Shown piece by piece: positions 11,440-23,559 of a stretch of 64,000 bases of DNA (within the stretch, counting starts at the first letter, position 1; every line of letters begins with the position of its first letter). The notes beneath the pieces are model-generated. The model searched no databases and had not been told where the DNA came from. It saw only the letters and a list, made by a program, of their open reading frames with translations. The position numbers and the translations under genes were made by a program. Origin of the DNA: Sepioteuthis lessoniana (taxonomy: Eukaryota; Mollusca; Cephalopoda; Myopsida; Loliginidae). The DNA lies in contig OY757904.1 of the NCBI GenBank assembly GCA_963585895.1, positions 68,270,365-68,334,364 on the forward strand, given 5' to 3'.

Positions 11440-11790
11440 AAAGGTATATTCATACAGGTATTTGTCGCACGACCCACCAAACGGGCGAGAGTGGCACAAG
11501 ACCTTTTTAAAGGTAGGTTCGGGCGCAGTTCCCTTGCCCGAACGCCTTCGGCATTCCCCAAAATGCCTAGGGCCTGGTCGGCATTTCCCTAAAAGTGTTG
11601 CATCAGGCGCCAGATGATAAACATAGAGTTAGAACATGGGCAGGTAATGACCCCCCCCCCACCGCGAGATTCGAAGATGTTGGTCTCTGCGCGCGTGACA
11701 TGAATGCTGGCTTCTCGGAATCCCTGTCTGATGGCCCTCGTCGACTGCCACCAGAACCTGATCCGTGTACCTTTAAACACAGCTGACTGA
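11440..11790 (-). repeat. GC-rich dispersed repeat, copy 1
   Basis: A GC-rich block in AT-rich surroundings. Its reverse complement matches 61636-61925. Shared blocks include AGCATTCATRTCACGCG, a B-box-like TTCGAATCTCG/TTCGAGTCTCAG, GAGGAATGCCGA/GGGGAATGCCGA, a run of AAAAAGGYCTTRTGCC, and a GCGCGTCAAAT/GTGCGACAAAT end. The two overlapping ORFs here are by-products of the high GC content. A 12-C run lies at about 11650. It could be a SINE with a tRNA-like head; no protein is encoded. Confidence 0.7.
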
Positions 11791-11814
11791 AATGTGTTTA
11801 GCCCAGCGACCAGG

Positions 11815-12240
11815 ATATGCTACAGCTCACAATCAGCAATACAGCAGTAGGGAAATCAAATGCTGAAGTTCAAGGCTGCTCAAGTACTCCTACTTCGGCA
11901 TTCTCCCTTTTGAAGGCACTTCAGTCGCCCAGCCAAGCAAGTTCGGCCGGGGGGAAATCTCATGGTAGCAGGCAGTTCGAGCATTGAATTGTTTATCCAG
12001 GCTAATACAAGCATCAATTTAATGATCTCTATTGAACCACTAACATATTTTCTAATACAAGAAGCGGTCGGTGTATAAGCTGACTTTAATTCTACTGTGT
12101 CTTTTGAAAAGTTTCCACTTACAAAAGTCAGTAATACTTTTAAGGTATAAATCTCTCAATCAGCGATACAGCAGTAGAGAAATCGAATACTGATTTCAAG
12201 GCTGCTCAAGCTTTCCTATTTCGAAGTTTTGCGCAGAATA
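11815..12240 (+). repeat. Repeat F, copy 1 (uninterrupted) plus start of a second unit
   Basis: 11885-12130 matches 14085-14690 without the two SINEs inserted there: CCCAGCCAAGCAAGT, GGCAGTTCGAGCATTGAATTG, TTTATCCAGG, AAGCATCAATTTA and ATATTTTCTAATACAAGAAG all have counterparts. At 12150-12225 a second copy of the unit start (AATCAGCGATACAGCAGTAG...GGCTGCTCAAG) repeats 11828-11890 with a period of about 325 bp. Confidence 0.75.
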
Positions 12241-12385
12241 GTTTTGATTATTGCGTTGTTTTTATATGCATTTATCCGGGATAAAGACATGCCTAGATTA
12301 TTTTATATGAAGTTTAACATAATGGTTAAGACGATTGCAAAACGAAATCTAAGCGAAACAAAAAACATAGCCCCACCTTTTTTCT

Positions 12386-12388
<3 letters not shown>

Positions 12389-12454
<66 letters not shown>
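12389..12454. repeat. (TA)n microsatellite
   Basis: About 33 AT units, uninterrupted. Confidence 0.98.
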
Positions 12455-12456
<2 letters not shown>

Positions 12457-12820
12457 CCGCATATCTCATAATTTCCATGCTTTTTATTCTTATTTTGTTC
12501 TTTCTTTCTTTCTTTTCTTCCTTCTATCTCGTAATCTTTCTCATTAAACAACGTACATAATTCTATACAATATTCCTAATAAGTCAAATGACGTAATTTA
12601 AACATCAAACGCTGATTTGCCAGTTAAACGGCTAACTTTTTCTTACTATACATATTTTCCCGTAGGTTTTTGTATTTCACATTTCTAATCATCCATCGTT
12701 AATTTAAAATTATTAATATCACCCCTCATGGTCGTGATGATGGTTCAGTAGAACCGAAACGCTATAGTGTTAACCCGTTAATAAATCATTCCTTCCACTT
12801 GGAACGTTGTTATCAGTTTT

Positions 12821-12822
<2 letters not shown>

Positions 12823-12904
<82 letters not shown>
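12823..12904. repeat. (CA)n microsatellite
   Basis: About 40 uninterrupted CA units, the longest CA tract in the window. Confidence 0.98.
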
Positions 12905-12905
<1 letters not shown>

Positions 12906-13003
12906 TTTACTGAATATAAGTTGCTGCTAATAAACAATTTTAATGTAGTAGTCATTAAAATAAGAATTTTAGATATTCTATTTTATTCTTCTGTTAGATT
13001 GAT

Positions 13004-13095
13004 TGAATGATTAATTTTAACGGCATTTCAAGCCATGTAGGGTTATTTTATACCTGAGGTGTAGGGAATCAGGTTCTCTATACATCTCTCTGCAG
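13004..13095 (-). mobile_element. SINE-E 3' tail fragment
   Basis: Carries the tail of family E (TGATTAATTTTAACGGCATTTC...GGTTATTTTAT), also seen at 30545, 31158, 33925 and 49955. The rest of the element is absent or too diverged. Confidence 0.6.
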
Positions 13096-13099
13096 TTGT

Positions 13100-13985
13100 T
13101 TCTGAAGATTATTTTTTTTGCAAGTATTTCGGTGAAATAAAAATGATTTTAAATAAATTAACACTTACAGATACTAACTATTTAAGTTAGAATTGCAATG
13201 AGAGAGGTGACAATGTAAGGGTACTCCATAATCTTAGATATTGGGAACTGGAGGCTCACCAGCAGATATCTTTTAGTGACTTAACCAGAACACAGAATTT
13301 TGTTGGGGCAACAATACCCATAGTCTAATCCTTGCAGACAAGACGACACTCTCTTAGAGATCACATGCATCAAATAGCATCTTAGAAGCATGTTAAACTA
13401 TTGTTTCTTTAGCCGAAGGTTTTTTCCAAGCTAAAGACACACCATAAGATATAATATTAGTGCACTGAAAATATAGAGTAGACACTTTCAGCATCATTTA
13501 ACAGCGAATAAAAAGAATAGGTGATATTTCCCACGAATCAAGATAAAAATGTTCACTAACTTGCTTCCCGAATCTAGTCAAATAACAGTGATTTTTGCGG
13601 TAAAAATCGCCGCTTATATGTAAGGCTCTAATTTAAACATTTCACGCCGTTCCTGAGCGAAATGATTACGGTGATCTCCGGAATCGTTTCGAACTTGATA
13701 TTTGGCAATTCTTAAGATTCCACCGTGTTCTGATGCTCTGTATGTTTATTTGCTATTTCTTTCTTACTTTCTTTTTCTTTTCTTTTTTTTTTCTCGGGAA
13801 GAAATATTTTTTTCTTTCTTTTTCTACTATGAATATTATTTAAATTGTAAGTGAAAAATACTAAAGAAAAAGGCTTACGGATGCCGAAGACCAAGATAGA
13901 AAAAATAAAACCATGTAGTGCATTCAGTCTTCACTTTTTGATTCGTGACTAATATATTGTTTGATATTTATCCAACATTCTCCAA
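13100..13985. other. AT-rich intergenic DNA with pyrimidine tract
   Basis: A T/C-rich stretch lies at 13745-13835. Nothing else was recognised. Confidence 0.45.
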
Positions 13986-14147
13986 GACTAGATTTAACAC
14001 AAGGCCATTTTCTTGCGGTTGCCCGCATGAATCGGGACACATGCGCTGCCGATGTAAAAATTACTTATCCTGTCCGCATTTCCCCTTTTACGGACGCTTA
14101 ATTTGCCCTGCCAATCAAGTACTGCTTGGAGGAAGATCCCATAGTTG

Positions 14148-14266
14148 TAATTTACTAAGTATTTTACTTAGATGTGGCACGAGGCCATATAAAAAGGGGT
14201 ACCCAATGAGACTTGAACTCACTCGTGTAGGTTTGCTAGTCGAGCTTGCTAACCATTACACCACCA
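14148..14266 (-). mobile_element. Short tRNA-derived SINE with 16-bp target-site duplication
   Basis: Read on the minus strand it starts GGTGGTGTAATGGTTAGCAA (A-box-like) and contains GAGTTCAAGTCTC (B-box-like) about 40 bases on. It ends after only about 120 bp in a TAAGTAAAATACTTAG-type tail. GAAGATCCCATAGTTG occurs on both sides (14132-14147 and 14267-14282), an exact 16-bp target-site duplication. Confidence 0.85.
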
Positions 14267-14335
14267 GAAGATCCCATAGTTGCAGGCAATTCGACAAGTG
14301 TATTGCTTATCCAGGCAAATGCAAGTATCAATTTA

Positions 14336-14574
14336 GGGGGTGTCCTAGTGGTGTAATGGTTAAAGCCATGGACTGCGAAATCGTAGTAAGCGAGTTCGTA
14401 CTCCAGTCGCGCTATTACGTTCACTTACGGGCAAATACCCTTGGGAAAGGTATGAACCCCCTTATCCACCCAGCTATGGGTTAAATAGTACCACTACTGT
14501 TCTTCTAGAAGAATGGCTTCGGCATTAGATAACCTAAAAAGAGTTGATATGCCATTAAACAAAGAAATCAAACC
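14336..14574 (+). mobile_element. SINE-A, full length, with target-site duplication
   Basis: The tRNA-like head has an A-box-like GTGGTGTAATGGTTAAAGC (about 14348) and B-box-like GAGTTCGTACTCC (about 14392). The central block CCCAGCTATGGGTTAAATAG follows at 14468-14490, and the 3' tail GAGTTGATATGCCATTAAAC at 14541-14560. Flanks AAGTATCAATTTA (14323-14335) and AAGTATCACTTTA (14575-14587) are a 13-bp target-site duplication with one mismatch. It is the best reference copy of SINE-A in this window. Confidence 0.9.
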
Positions 14575-14856
14575 AAGTATCACTTTAAAAATCTCTATAT
14601 AACCAATTAAATATTTTCTAATACTAGAAGAGGTCTGTGTTCAAGCTGAGTTTAATTCCAGTTTGTCTTTCGAAAGTCAGTTATACGCAATCAGATTTAC
14701 GTAATATTATCTTTCTACAGCTTTTTATAATCACATTTTTATATTATTCTGCAGATCTGTCAATAGCTTTTCTTATGATATGCTTACATCATCACCCGAA
14801 GAGTTGTTGGACCTCCTCCCACGAAAAGGCTTCTCAAAGTATGATAATAAACTGCA

Positions 14857-14863
<7 letters not shown>

Positions 14864-14905
<42 letters not shown>

Positions 14906-14912
14906 CAGAGTT
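14864..14912. repeat. (GA)n/(GACAGA)n microsatellite
   Basis: A GA run merges into four GACAGA units. Confidence 0.95.
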
Positions 14913-14919
14913 ATAGATA

Positions 14920-16220
14920 GAATGAGAAACAGACAAAAAAAGAAAGAGAGAATGGATATATATCTTTATGGAAAATTCTGACACTTTTCCTTCAGCATTT
15001 CACAGGGTTAACGTTTCTGATGTTTCAGTATATTTAGATTTTATCATAAAAGCAGTATGGTAGTACTATTCTCAGACCGTTTAATCTTGCCATAAAACTG
15101 ACATCTCTCCACACTGTGTTGGTTTTAAAAAAAGGCTACAATTGTATAACCGTCTTCATTAAAGAGAATTTCTCACCGAAAATTTCCCCTGAGGGCTTCC
15201 TATTTGACGTTAGTCAAGAAAACTACAGCTATAGCAATGGAATTGACGAAACCTAAGTGCTGGCTGACAATCTCTCTCGGTGTATATACGCAAGTCGCTT
15301 GCATTGAACTGCCTGCAAAAACCGGCATGATAACCCTCTTTCTTTGCGTCCATCAGTCAACTCCTTACTGTTCTAGACTCGAACTGCCCTGAATCCTCTT
15401 ATTCTGGAGGACATATGTTTTTCATTTCCCGGCAAAAATATTTACCATTCCTCTTCGATCACTTAGTAATAATGACAAAATGTCATATTATCATCAGCTT
15501 ATCTCTGACTCTACAAGCGTCAATTAATTCAGTTTCTTAAAGAGATTTAAAAATCATACTTTCATTTCCATCTAGAAAGCCTTTCTATACTATTATCTAT
15601 GTTTAAATTTTGCTCATTTATCTAACTTTATTTATCTACTCCTTTAATACTATTATGCATATAAATGCTTATACATACAAATACAATTGTATATGGTACG
15701 TCTATATTCATACATACTCATTTGAATACGCTATATACATGCATTTATGCACGAGAATATGTGAATATAGAAACAGATGTGCTCACAGTCATATAGTGTA
15801 ACTAACCTTATAAAAAAGTTCTATCATCGAGAATGAAAAGTCAAGTAAAAATATATGTGTGCATATCCATCAAGAAATTTCGTCATTTCATTTATCTTAG
15901 TGGCAATATAAAATATTGTTTCAGGAATTATATGTTGGAGATTTATAGCAGTTAAAAGATAGGAAATTTGTAATAAATAAATAAAAAAAACAACTATTGC
16001 ATACCCAATCCTTTAAAAAATTAAAAAAAAAAAATGCATTTTATGCTGCAACTAAAATATAAGATACAGATGACAACTCGTTTAAAGAAAACTGCACAAA
16101 TTTAGGAAATATTTTGAAAAAAAAAAAACATGCGAATAAATACAGTTTGAAAAGTACATGAAAAAGACAATTTAAATGGAATGAAGAAAGCCCATAATCT
16201 GAGGCTAATATCTTTGTTGT
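14920..16220. other. AT-rich intergenic DNA, nothing recognised
   Basis: A 62-codon ORF at 15204-15392 has no recognised family. The rest is low-complexity A/T. Confidence 0.45.
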
Positions 16221-16224
16221 TTAT

Positions 16225-16860
16225 TTGGTTGGGGTTTATGGCATATTAACTTTTGTAGAGTTTTTAACGCCAAATCCATTTTTATACAAATAATCAGTTC
16301 CATTTCAAACAATTCAGTTTAGCATGAGTACACAGTTTAATCCTCCAAAACATTTCTATTCAAATTATTCAGTTTATTCAAAAAGTTCTAATTCAAAAAA
16401 TTCAGTTAAAAAAAATATAGAGTTTGTTTACACCCTATTAAAAGTAATTTTTTAAACAATTCAGTTTTATGCGAGTACAGTTTCAATGTTAAAAACAGTT
16501 CCATTTCAAACAATTTATTTTAGCATAAGTACGCAGTTTAAATGTAAATACACAGTTTAGTTGTCAAAAATGTTTCTATTTCACGATATTTAGTTTACTC
16601 AAACACTGCTATTTTAAACAATTCAGTTTAAAACAAGTATATTTTGCCCATAAAAAAGGCCCTATCAGGTGCTCTCACTCCGGGCAAGAGTGGACCTGGG
16701 AGCTATGGCAATAAAGCGGCGTTCTGCATTCTCCAAAGGGAACTCACCATCAGATTGTTTAGTGTCATATCCACGATAATCTTTCGTGGGGTGTTTGCCC
16801 TCTACTGTGATGCAGTCGGTGTATTTTGCAGCCCCAGTCGACAGGGCAAACTAAGATATT
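16225..16860 (-). mobile_element. Element D, near full length
   Basis: On the minus strand it begins at the GTCGACTGGGG-type head (16835-16850) with a block complementary to GATGCAGTCGGTGTATTTTGC. It runs through a GC-richer 200-bp body into about 340 bp of degenerate units built on the complement of CAAACAATTCAGTTTAGCATRAGTACACAGTTT. It ends in the tail shared with SINE-A (GGCATATTAAC at 16242). The same order is seen on the plus strand at 32515-33165. No coding capacity. Confidence 0.85.
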
Positions 16861-16869
16861 TGTGAATAA

Positions 16870-17839
<970 letters not shown>

Positions 17840-19585
17840 TTTGTTAATGCCTGTTGGTAGACACACATTATAATAAAACGCCTCTCGGGATCGTTGTGGA
17901 AGGACAAGCAGTGAAAAATTGGGATTATTGGTTCAACTATCTTTTTATTTATACTCAAAGTTACTTGATTAAAGGTAGTGCATTAATGAGTTGAGTATTT
18001 CGATTAACAGCCTGAACAGAAAATTTCATAGTTTTTAATAATAATGCTTCTTTGAAGCAATTCAACGACAATCATAATTAACTAGTATTAAAAATATCAT
18101 CTGGTGTCTCATATTTTTGAGAATTAATAAGATAATGAAATATCCGAAAGATAAAAACGGCCTATGAAATAGAATGAAATAAACACGAACATAGTGGTCC
18201 ACAAAATCAATGGAAAAATGACAGTATTTCAAACTCAGGATATTTCTTCATGAATAAGAACGCAGACCGGCCAAAATTTCTTCAACGCCTTTTAACAACA
18301 CCTAAACTCTATACAATGGCTTCTATTCAACAATGATATTATAGAACTAGTGCTATTTTTTTACTTATATGTCTCTTGTGTACAATTTGTTAAACTTTAA
18401 CAAAATGACTTTGTGATGTTGTCCTTTGTATTTTTGATCACTATTTTTTCATTATTTTCCTTTAATGCTTATTGAAACAATGTTTTAGATTTTCGCTTTG
18501 CTCTATCCACATGATTGTACCACCTTTTGAAAGATTCAAGATAAAAAAAAATGATTGAAAGAATTTATTTGTATATTATAGAAAAAATAACAGCTTTAGT
18601 CATTCCAAAAAGTGAAAATGAATTTGACGATCAGTTATTTTTTTCTTCCTTCTTTATTTTTGATTTAAATTCTGTTATTTATCTAAAGGTTATATATTTA
18701 ACTGTCTTTCTCACTAAATTGTTATTTCTATTTGAAACCCCCCCAAAAAAGAACAGACGTGTATTTACTAAATTCATATTAGTTTGACGTAGGTCTAAAT
18801 AAGAAGTAGGTGATAGAAAAACAGTTCTAGGTGAAGCCTAAAACCTACTTCAGTTTGCTTACTTATCATTTATATCAGCATTTTAAATTCTGTTTATTTT
18901 ATTTCACTTTTATCTTATCTGAGAATGGACTCTGGACACCAGTGCTGGTTGATAATAAACAAAAAAAAAGTTTTCTTTCAAAAAGTAATCATTTTGAAAA
19001 TACACTGGCACTAAATAAATTTGTGACAAATGAATAGGCTTCTAAATTCACTACATTCGAAGTCAACTTATTTCTTTCTCATTTTTCTATTTTTTATATC
19101 AATGAATGTTTTCTTGCTGCCATCGAAAAATAAGCTATGGCATTTACCAATCTTTCTGCAGTTTAATTTAGACTAAAGTAATTTTAATGATTGAACATTG
19201 GGCTTTTTTGCAGGTAGATTGCTGCAAATATATTTCAATTCCATCGACAAATACAAAATGATTCTATTTGTTTTTCTTTTTTTACTTAACTAAGAGGTAG
19301 ATACTTGCAGCAGGACCGTCAGTCAATTATCAACATTTTTTGAGTGAATAGACAGACATGGAAAGTATTTCTGTAAACAGGAAACTTTCTGCTCACCTAG
19401 AGTGTGCAAAATATTTACTTTTGTCTAGAACAAATACAAGTTCATTTGGACTACCGAGGGACAAAAATATGGGATAAGCTCATTATTTTATTTGATAGTA
19501 AATAAACTTATAAAAGATCAGCTGTAAAACATCTCTTTAATAACATGACATTTTGGTGTTAGACTCAACTAACAAATGCCACGTG
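17840..19585. other. AT-rich intergenic DNA, nothing recognised
   Basis: Strongly AT-rich. The ORFs at 18551-18787 and 18831-19037 are low-complexity chance ORFs. Confidence 0.5.
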
Positions 19586-19589
19586 GTCT

Positions 19590-20110
19590 ACCACTGAGAG
19601 GAGAGAAACAAGAAATTTTCCCAACCCCTGTGTATTTGAATTGACAGGCCCCAAAGTTTGACCGTTAAAAGAGGAAATTAGAATGGAGGTCAAACTATTT
19701 GTACTCCATAACCTCACCCGGGTGGATAGAGATTGTAATCCTAATGAATCGCCAGATAGGTTGAGGAAGGAGAAAGAGGCCCAATGATTGGCCAGAACCC
19801 TAAAAACGGAAGTATCTTTTTTCGTCTGCGAAAAGAGGAATAAAGAATTTAGTTTTCAGGACGGAGTTCGCCGTGGAAGGACATGCGAATCTCATGCCGA
19901 AACCCCGGGCGAAGAAACAGAAATAGAGTTCTTGGATAGGAGATAACCAGTGCCTTCAAGCTAAGCTGTACAGAATCGCGCTTGCCCGTAAAAGAGAAAA
20001 TACTCTCTGAAGAAACCCGTCGAAAAGTTAAGTAAACCTTAAAATTGTTTTCTCCCTTCACCCAGCCTAAGTATTGCAATTGTATACTCTCTCCCTCTCA
20101 ATTTAAAGAA
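19590..20110. other. Compositionally distinct block with paired CCAAT motifs
   Basis: Less AT-rich than its flanks, with CCCAATGATTGGCC at 19780-19793, two CCAAT boxes in inverted arrangement. The block could be a solo LTR, a promoter-like segment or an unknown repeat. No second copy is present in the window and no terminal features were established. Confidence 0.3.
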
Positions 20111-20569
20111 AGAAGCATATATAGAATTATATGCATTAAGATAAGAAGAGAAATGGAATGAAAGGATTCCTTTCACAAACTCTAAATATATGAATGGACT
20201 TTGCCACCTTTTCAAGGTTCAAGAGAAAAGATAGAAAAGTAGAAAGAAAAGAAAAAAAGAAGAAAGAGACATTTATGTCGGTGACTGTTTATTGGGAAAC
20301 GTAGCCGACCCCTATAAATATTTGTTTGGACCTTGGCTATTAAAAACCTTGTTATATTTTAGATGTACCCTCGTGTCAAAATTTATGCATTGTGCTGTTT
20401 GCCAATCGAATTGCTTTCTTTTGCATGTTCCATTTCAGCTTCATTTTCGCCTCAATTTATTCTCGCTAAATGTCTTATTAGCCTTTAAAAATATTACATG
20501 GGGAATTGGAATTGTCGACTACGATAAATGATAATATTATATCTAAACCTAGAGGCCCATATCTTCCAT

Positions 20570-21015
20570 TATCCTAGGGGTAGGAAGACGAAGTGGTCTG
20601 GTTGGTGTGTGTAACATGGAAAATGGAAACCCCTTACCAGCGGCGGCCAGTCTAGCCCCAAGTTAACTCCTACATGATCTGCCAGTTCCCCTACGCCCAA
20701 AAGGGGAATCTTAACTAGGACTTATGTTGCGAGGGATCAAGTGCCAGACTGCCCCGACTTCACATGTGCGAAAAATAAACTCCCGTTCTGGGATAAACAT
20801 TTATGCCACGTCACACCAAGAAAAACCTACATCTAATTACGCACAATTGGCCTAATGAGTAGAGTGTTCGCCAATGGTCCGGTCATACTAAAGGTTCTAA
20901 GAGCAGTACTTGATGCCTGCCGCCTTGCTACAAACTCAGCATTATAAGGTAAGGATCAAGGATAAAATGGAGCAATCCAGGGAAAGGAGTAGATCTCCCC
21001 AAAACCTAGTTGTAG
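20570..21015 (+). repeat. GC-richer block with tRNA-like segment, possible SINE
   Basis: At 20845-20915 TTGGCCTAATGAGTAGAGTG (A-box-like) is followed at normal tRNA spacing by AAGGTTCTAAGAG (B-box-like, degenerate). Surrounding sequence is GC-richer than the flanks. No second copy in the window, so SINE status is a guess from the tRNA-like layout. Confidence 0.4.
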
Positions 21016-21724
21016 TTGTTATAGAAAAAGGTCGCCAAATTTGCTAACTTACTTTACTGTGGATTTTCATCTCTAATAAGTTTTACGGTGTTTTCTTTCG
21101 TTTCATTTGATCGATTTTGACGAATCTTTGTTTCCTTTCAATTAGTAATGACTAGCCAATTATTGAAGTCTGTAAGAATAGTCGCTAAATTGGATATCGA
21201 TTAGCATATGCATACTTCAGCAGGAATTTAGTCTAGGAATATAAACTCCAGGACTATTTGATATCTTTTCCCTCCAACATTGGATTATTTTTAATTTAAT
21301 ATTTTTCTACATGACATTAGAAAGATATTTGTATTAATTTATATTATTAAATTAAGTTTTTTAAAGAGTATTGTAAGAAGCTAGAATGATCAACTATTAA
21401 AGATAAATGTTTCGTAGAGTATATGTCATTAGATTGTTCACTGCTAAAAAAATCAACATTCTCTGAGAGAGCCAATTTTATCATATTTTTCAGGGTAGTA
21501 TATAGATTCTCTTTCAATCTAATAAATCTAATATCATGCAATAATCAAGCTTTATCTAATGGAATAATACATATGACGTGTCTTATATGTGAAATAGATA
21601 TTTCCCAAACAAGAATGTTTTCCATCCTTACTGAGTGTACTACAATTAAATTTAATTAACGCTGTTTTCATATTAGTAAAATGCTTATCCACGCAGACAG
21701 TTATTATAGACTCATGCTCTATGG

Positions 21725-21865
21725 TGTTAAATTCAGAGTTTTACTTTCAACTAGTTGGGATATCTTACCAAGATTAAAAATTCCAATTTGCTCTACTATT
21801 TATCCATAGCTGGGAGAAATGAGGATCCATGTCTTTCCAAGTGAATTAGCGTGAGGAAAAACGTA
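21725..21865 (-). mobile_element. SINE-B fragment (3' and central parts)
   Basis: AAATTCAGAGTTTTACTTTC, then CTACTATTTATCCATAGCTGG, in the same order as in the full SINE-B at 1345-1638. The tRNA head is missing. Confidence 0.7.
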
Positions 21866-21934
21866 AAAAGATTCGTCCTCGATTTTCTTTCTAACCTTTC
21901 TTTTTGGGGGGTGGCAAACTATTGAGATAAGGTT

Positions 21935-22150
21935 TGGATTGGTTACTTTGTTTAATGGTATATCAACCCTTACTGGTTATTTTGTGCCAAAGTCATCCTT
22001 GTTGATGAAAAGAAGTGATACGATTTAAATAATACTTGCTCGGGATTCAATATATTTCCCAACGGTATTAGTTCTAATGTGAATGCAATAGCGCAACTGA
22101 AGTTTGAACTCGTTTATGTTAGCCATTAAACTACAGAGACTCCGTTTATT
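21935..22150 (-). mobile_element. SINE-A, near full length, diverged
   Basis: Tail (ATGGTATATCAACCC), diverged central part, then a reverse-complement tRNA head with AGTTTGAACTCG (B box, about 22105) and TTAGCCATTAAACTAC (A-box side). The element spans about 215 bp. Confidence 0.75.
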
Positions 22151-22280
22151 GAGATCAAATCCATGGCCAATACCCTCGACATCCGGCCGCTTTCAAATCC
22201 AGCATGTATTTTTTGGCGTTTACTCTACTTTTTACGACCATAATCGTTATGCCACGGATGTCTAAGCACAAAAAGTAAGC

Positions 22281-22318
22281 GCACACACACACTCACACAC
22301 ACACACACACACACACAC

Positions 22319-22363
<45 letters not shown>

Positions 22364-22403
22364 AAAACATGTACATATATATATACAAACACATACACAC
22401 ACA

Positions 22404-22493
<90 letters not shown>

Positions 22494-22513
22494 CGTGCGC
22501 ATGTGTGTGTGTA
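22281..22513. repeat. Compound (CA)n/(TA)n/(TG)n microsatellite
   Basis: CA and TA blocks alternate twice and close with TG. The final CA-TA-TG order (22397-22513) is self-complementary and could form a long hairpin. The minus-strand ORFs here are translations of dinucleotide repeats. Confidence 0.97.
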
Positions 22514-22589
22514 TCTTACACTGAAGATCAAAAACAGGGGAAGAGGTTTCAGGAATAACTTCTAATAAAACGCATTGAGCATAAAATTT

Positions 22590-23555
22590 AGCTTTGGTTT
22601 GGTTTTATGGCATATCTACCATTGTACATTGTTTAATGCCAAATTCTGTTTATACATATAAATCAAATATATATTAACACATTCTTTAAACATGTTACAT
22701 ATTCACCTTTGACAATAGCTGTCAATTAAGAATTTCACTACACAGGATGCACCTGGATAAATAGAGATATTACCGGAAAAGAAGTAATAAATAGCTGTAA
22801 GCAAATCTCGTGGCTTGACAATCGGAAGAACGCAGAGTTGTTAGGACATTATATATACGCAGGTATCCACAGAGATACGCTCAGTCTCACAGGAAAATCT
22901 CGGAGGCACGGTCGGGCTGTCAAGAGGTCCGGAGAACGCCACCGAGTGACCAACGGGCACCCTGGTGGGGGGAATGACCCACGGCGGAACGCGGTTGAGT
23001 ACCTCTTTTTAAGGAAACAAAGACCTAAGGCTCTGAATATGGGATCATTGCTTGTTTAAGAAGATATTAGACAATATAGCAGACATCCTTCTGTTCAGTC
23101 TCCGTGAGTCTGTCTCTCTCACACACTCAGAGAGTTTGGACACTTCCAAAAGTAATAAAAGGAGAGAGATATTTTTGTAAAGAATACGCTGTTGTGTCAT
23201 CCTTCCTTTTGTGGCTATAGAAAAAACAGAATTCTTTAACAAGCCTAAGTTTTTATGCACACAGTTAAACGGTTTCAAGTATTGCTATATAACAGTCACA
23301 ATTTAACATCAGTCTTTTGTTTTTACACACTTTGTTCAATTTCACCCGTAGATAGTACTCTAACAGGAGCTACCACTCCGAAGTGGGTGATCCTTGGAGC
23401 AATGGCAATGAATGGATACTCCCCACTCTGCAAATGTCCAAGCCTCACCATCAGAGCATTTTATGTCATAACAAGGCCACTCATTAAGGTCGGGTCTTAC
23501 CCATCAGCAGAGATGCAGTCGGTGTATTCTACTGCTACATCTGTCTAGGCTACTG
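22590..23555 (-). mobile_element. Element D, expanded or interrupted copy
   Basis: The tail is at 22600-22690 (TTTTATGGCATATCTACC...TTTAATGCCAAATTC) and the head-side body at 23340-23555 (ACAGGAGCTACCACTCC to GATGCAGTCGGTGTATTCTAC). The distance is about 300 bp more than in the complete copy, and a GC-rich stretch at 22890-23035 accounts for part of the excess. Confidence 0.65.
22890..23035. repeat. GC-rich segment, weakly like the GC-rich repeat
   Basis: CGGAGGCAC, AGAGGTCC and a GGTGGGGGGAATGACCCACG run stand out from the AT-rich surroundings. A few words are shared with 61745-61800, but the alignment is weak. Confidence 0.35.
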
Positions 23556-23559
23556 AACA

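Larger units (their letters stand above)
13990..14690 (+). repeat. Repeat F, copy 2, carrying two nested SINEs
   Basis: Pieces at about 14085-14147, 14267-14335 and 14575-14690 line up with the uninterrupted copy at 11885-12130. The intervening segments are SINE insertions with duplicated flanks. The 179-codon ORF across this region spans these unrelated pieces and is not a gene. Confidence 0.75.

Noticed and set aside
11314..11592. Overlapping ORFs on both strands
   Set aside because: High GC content of the repeat removes stops; no family resemblance.
14340..14410. Possible tRNA gene
   Set aside because: A- and B-box-like motifs are present but the cloverleaf is incomplete and a SINE body follows directly; it is a SINE head.
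13945..14484. 179-codon ORF
   Set aside because: It runs through repeat F and two SINEs inserted at different times, with target-site duplications inside, so it cannot be a gene.
16290..16640. CRISPR-like repeat array
   Set aside because: Units are degenerate, not regularly spaced, and belong to element D, which recurs on both strands.
22225..22531. Overlapping minus-strand ORFs with V-C-V-C and I-Y-I-Y runs
   Set aside because: Translations of (TG)n and (TA)n tracts.
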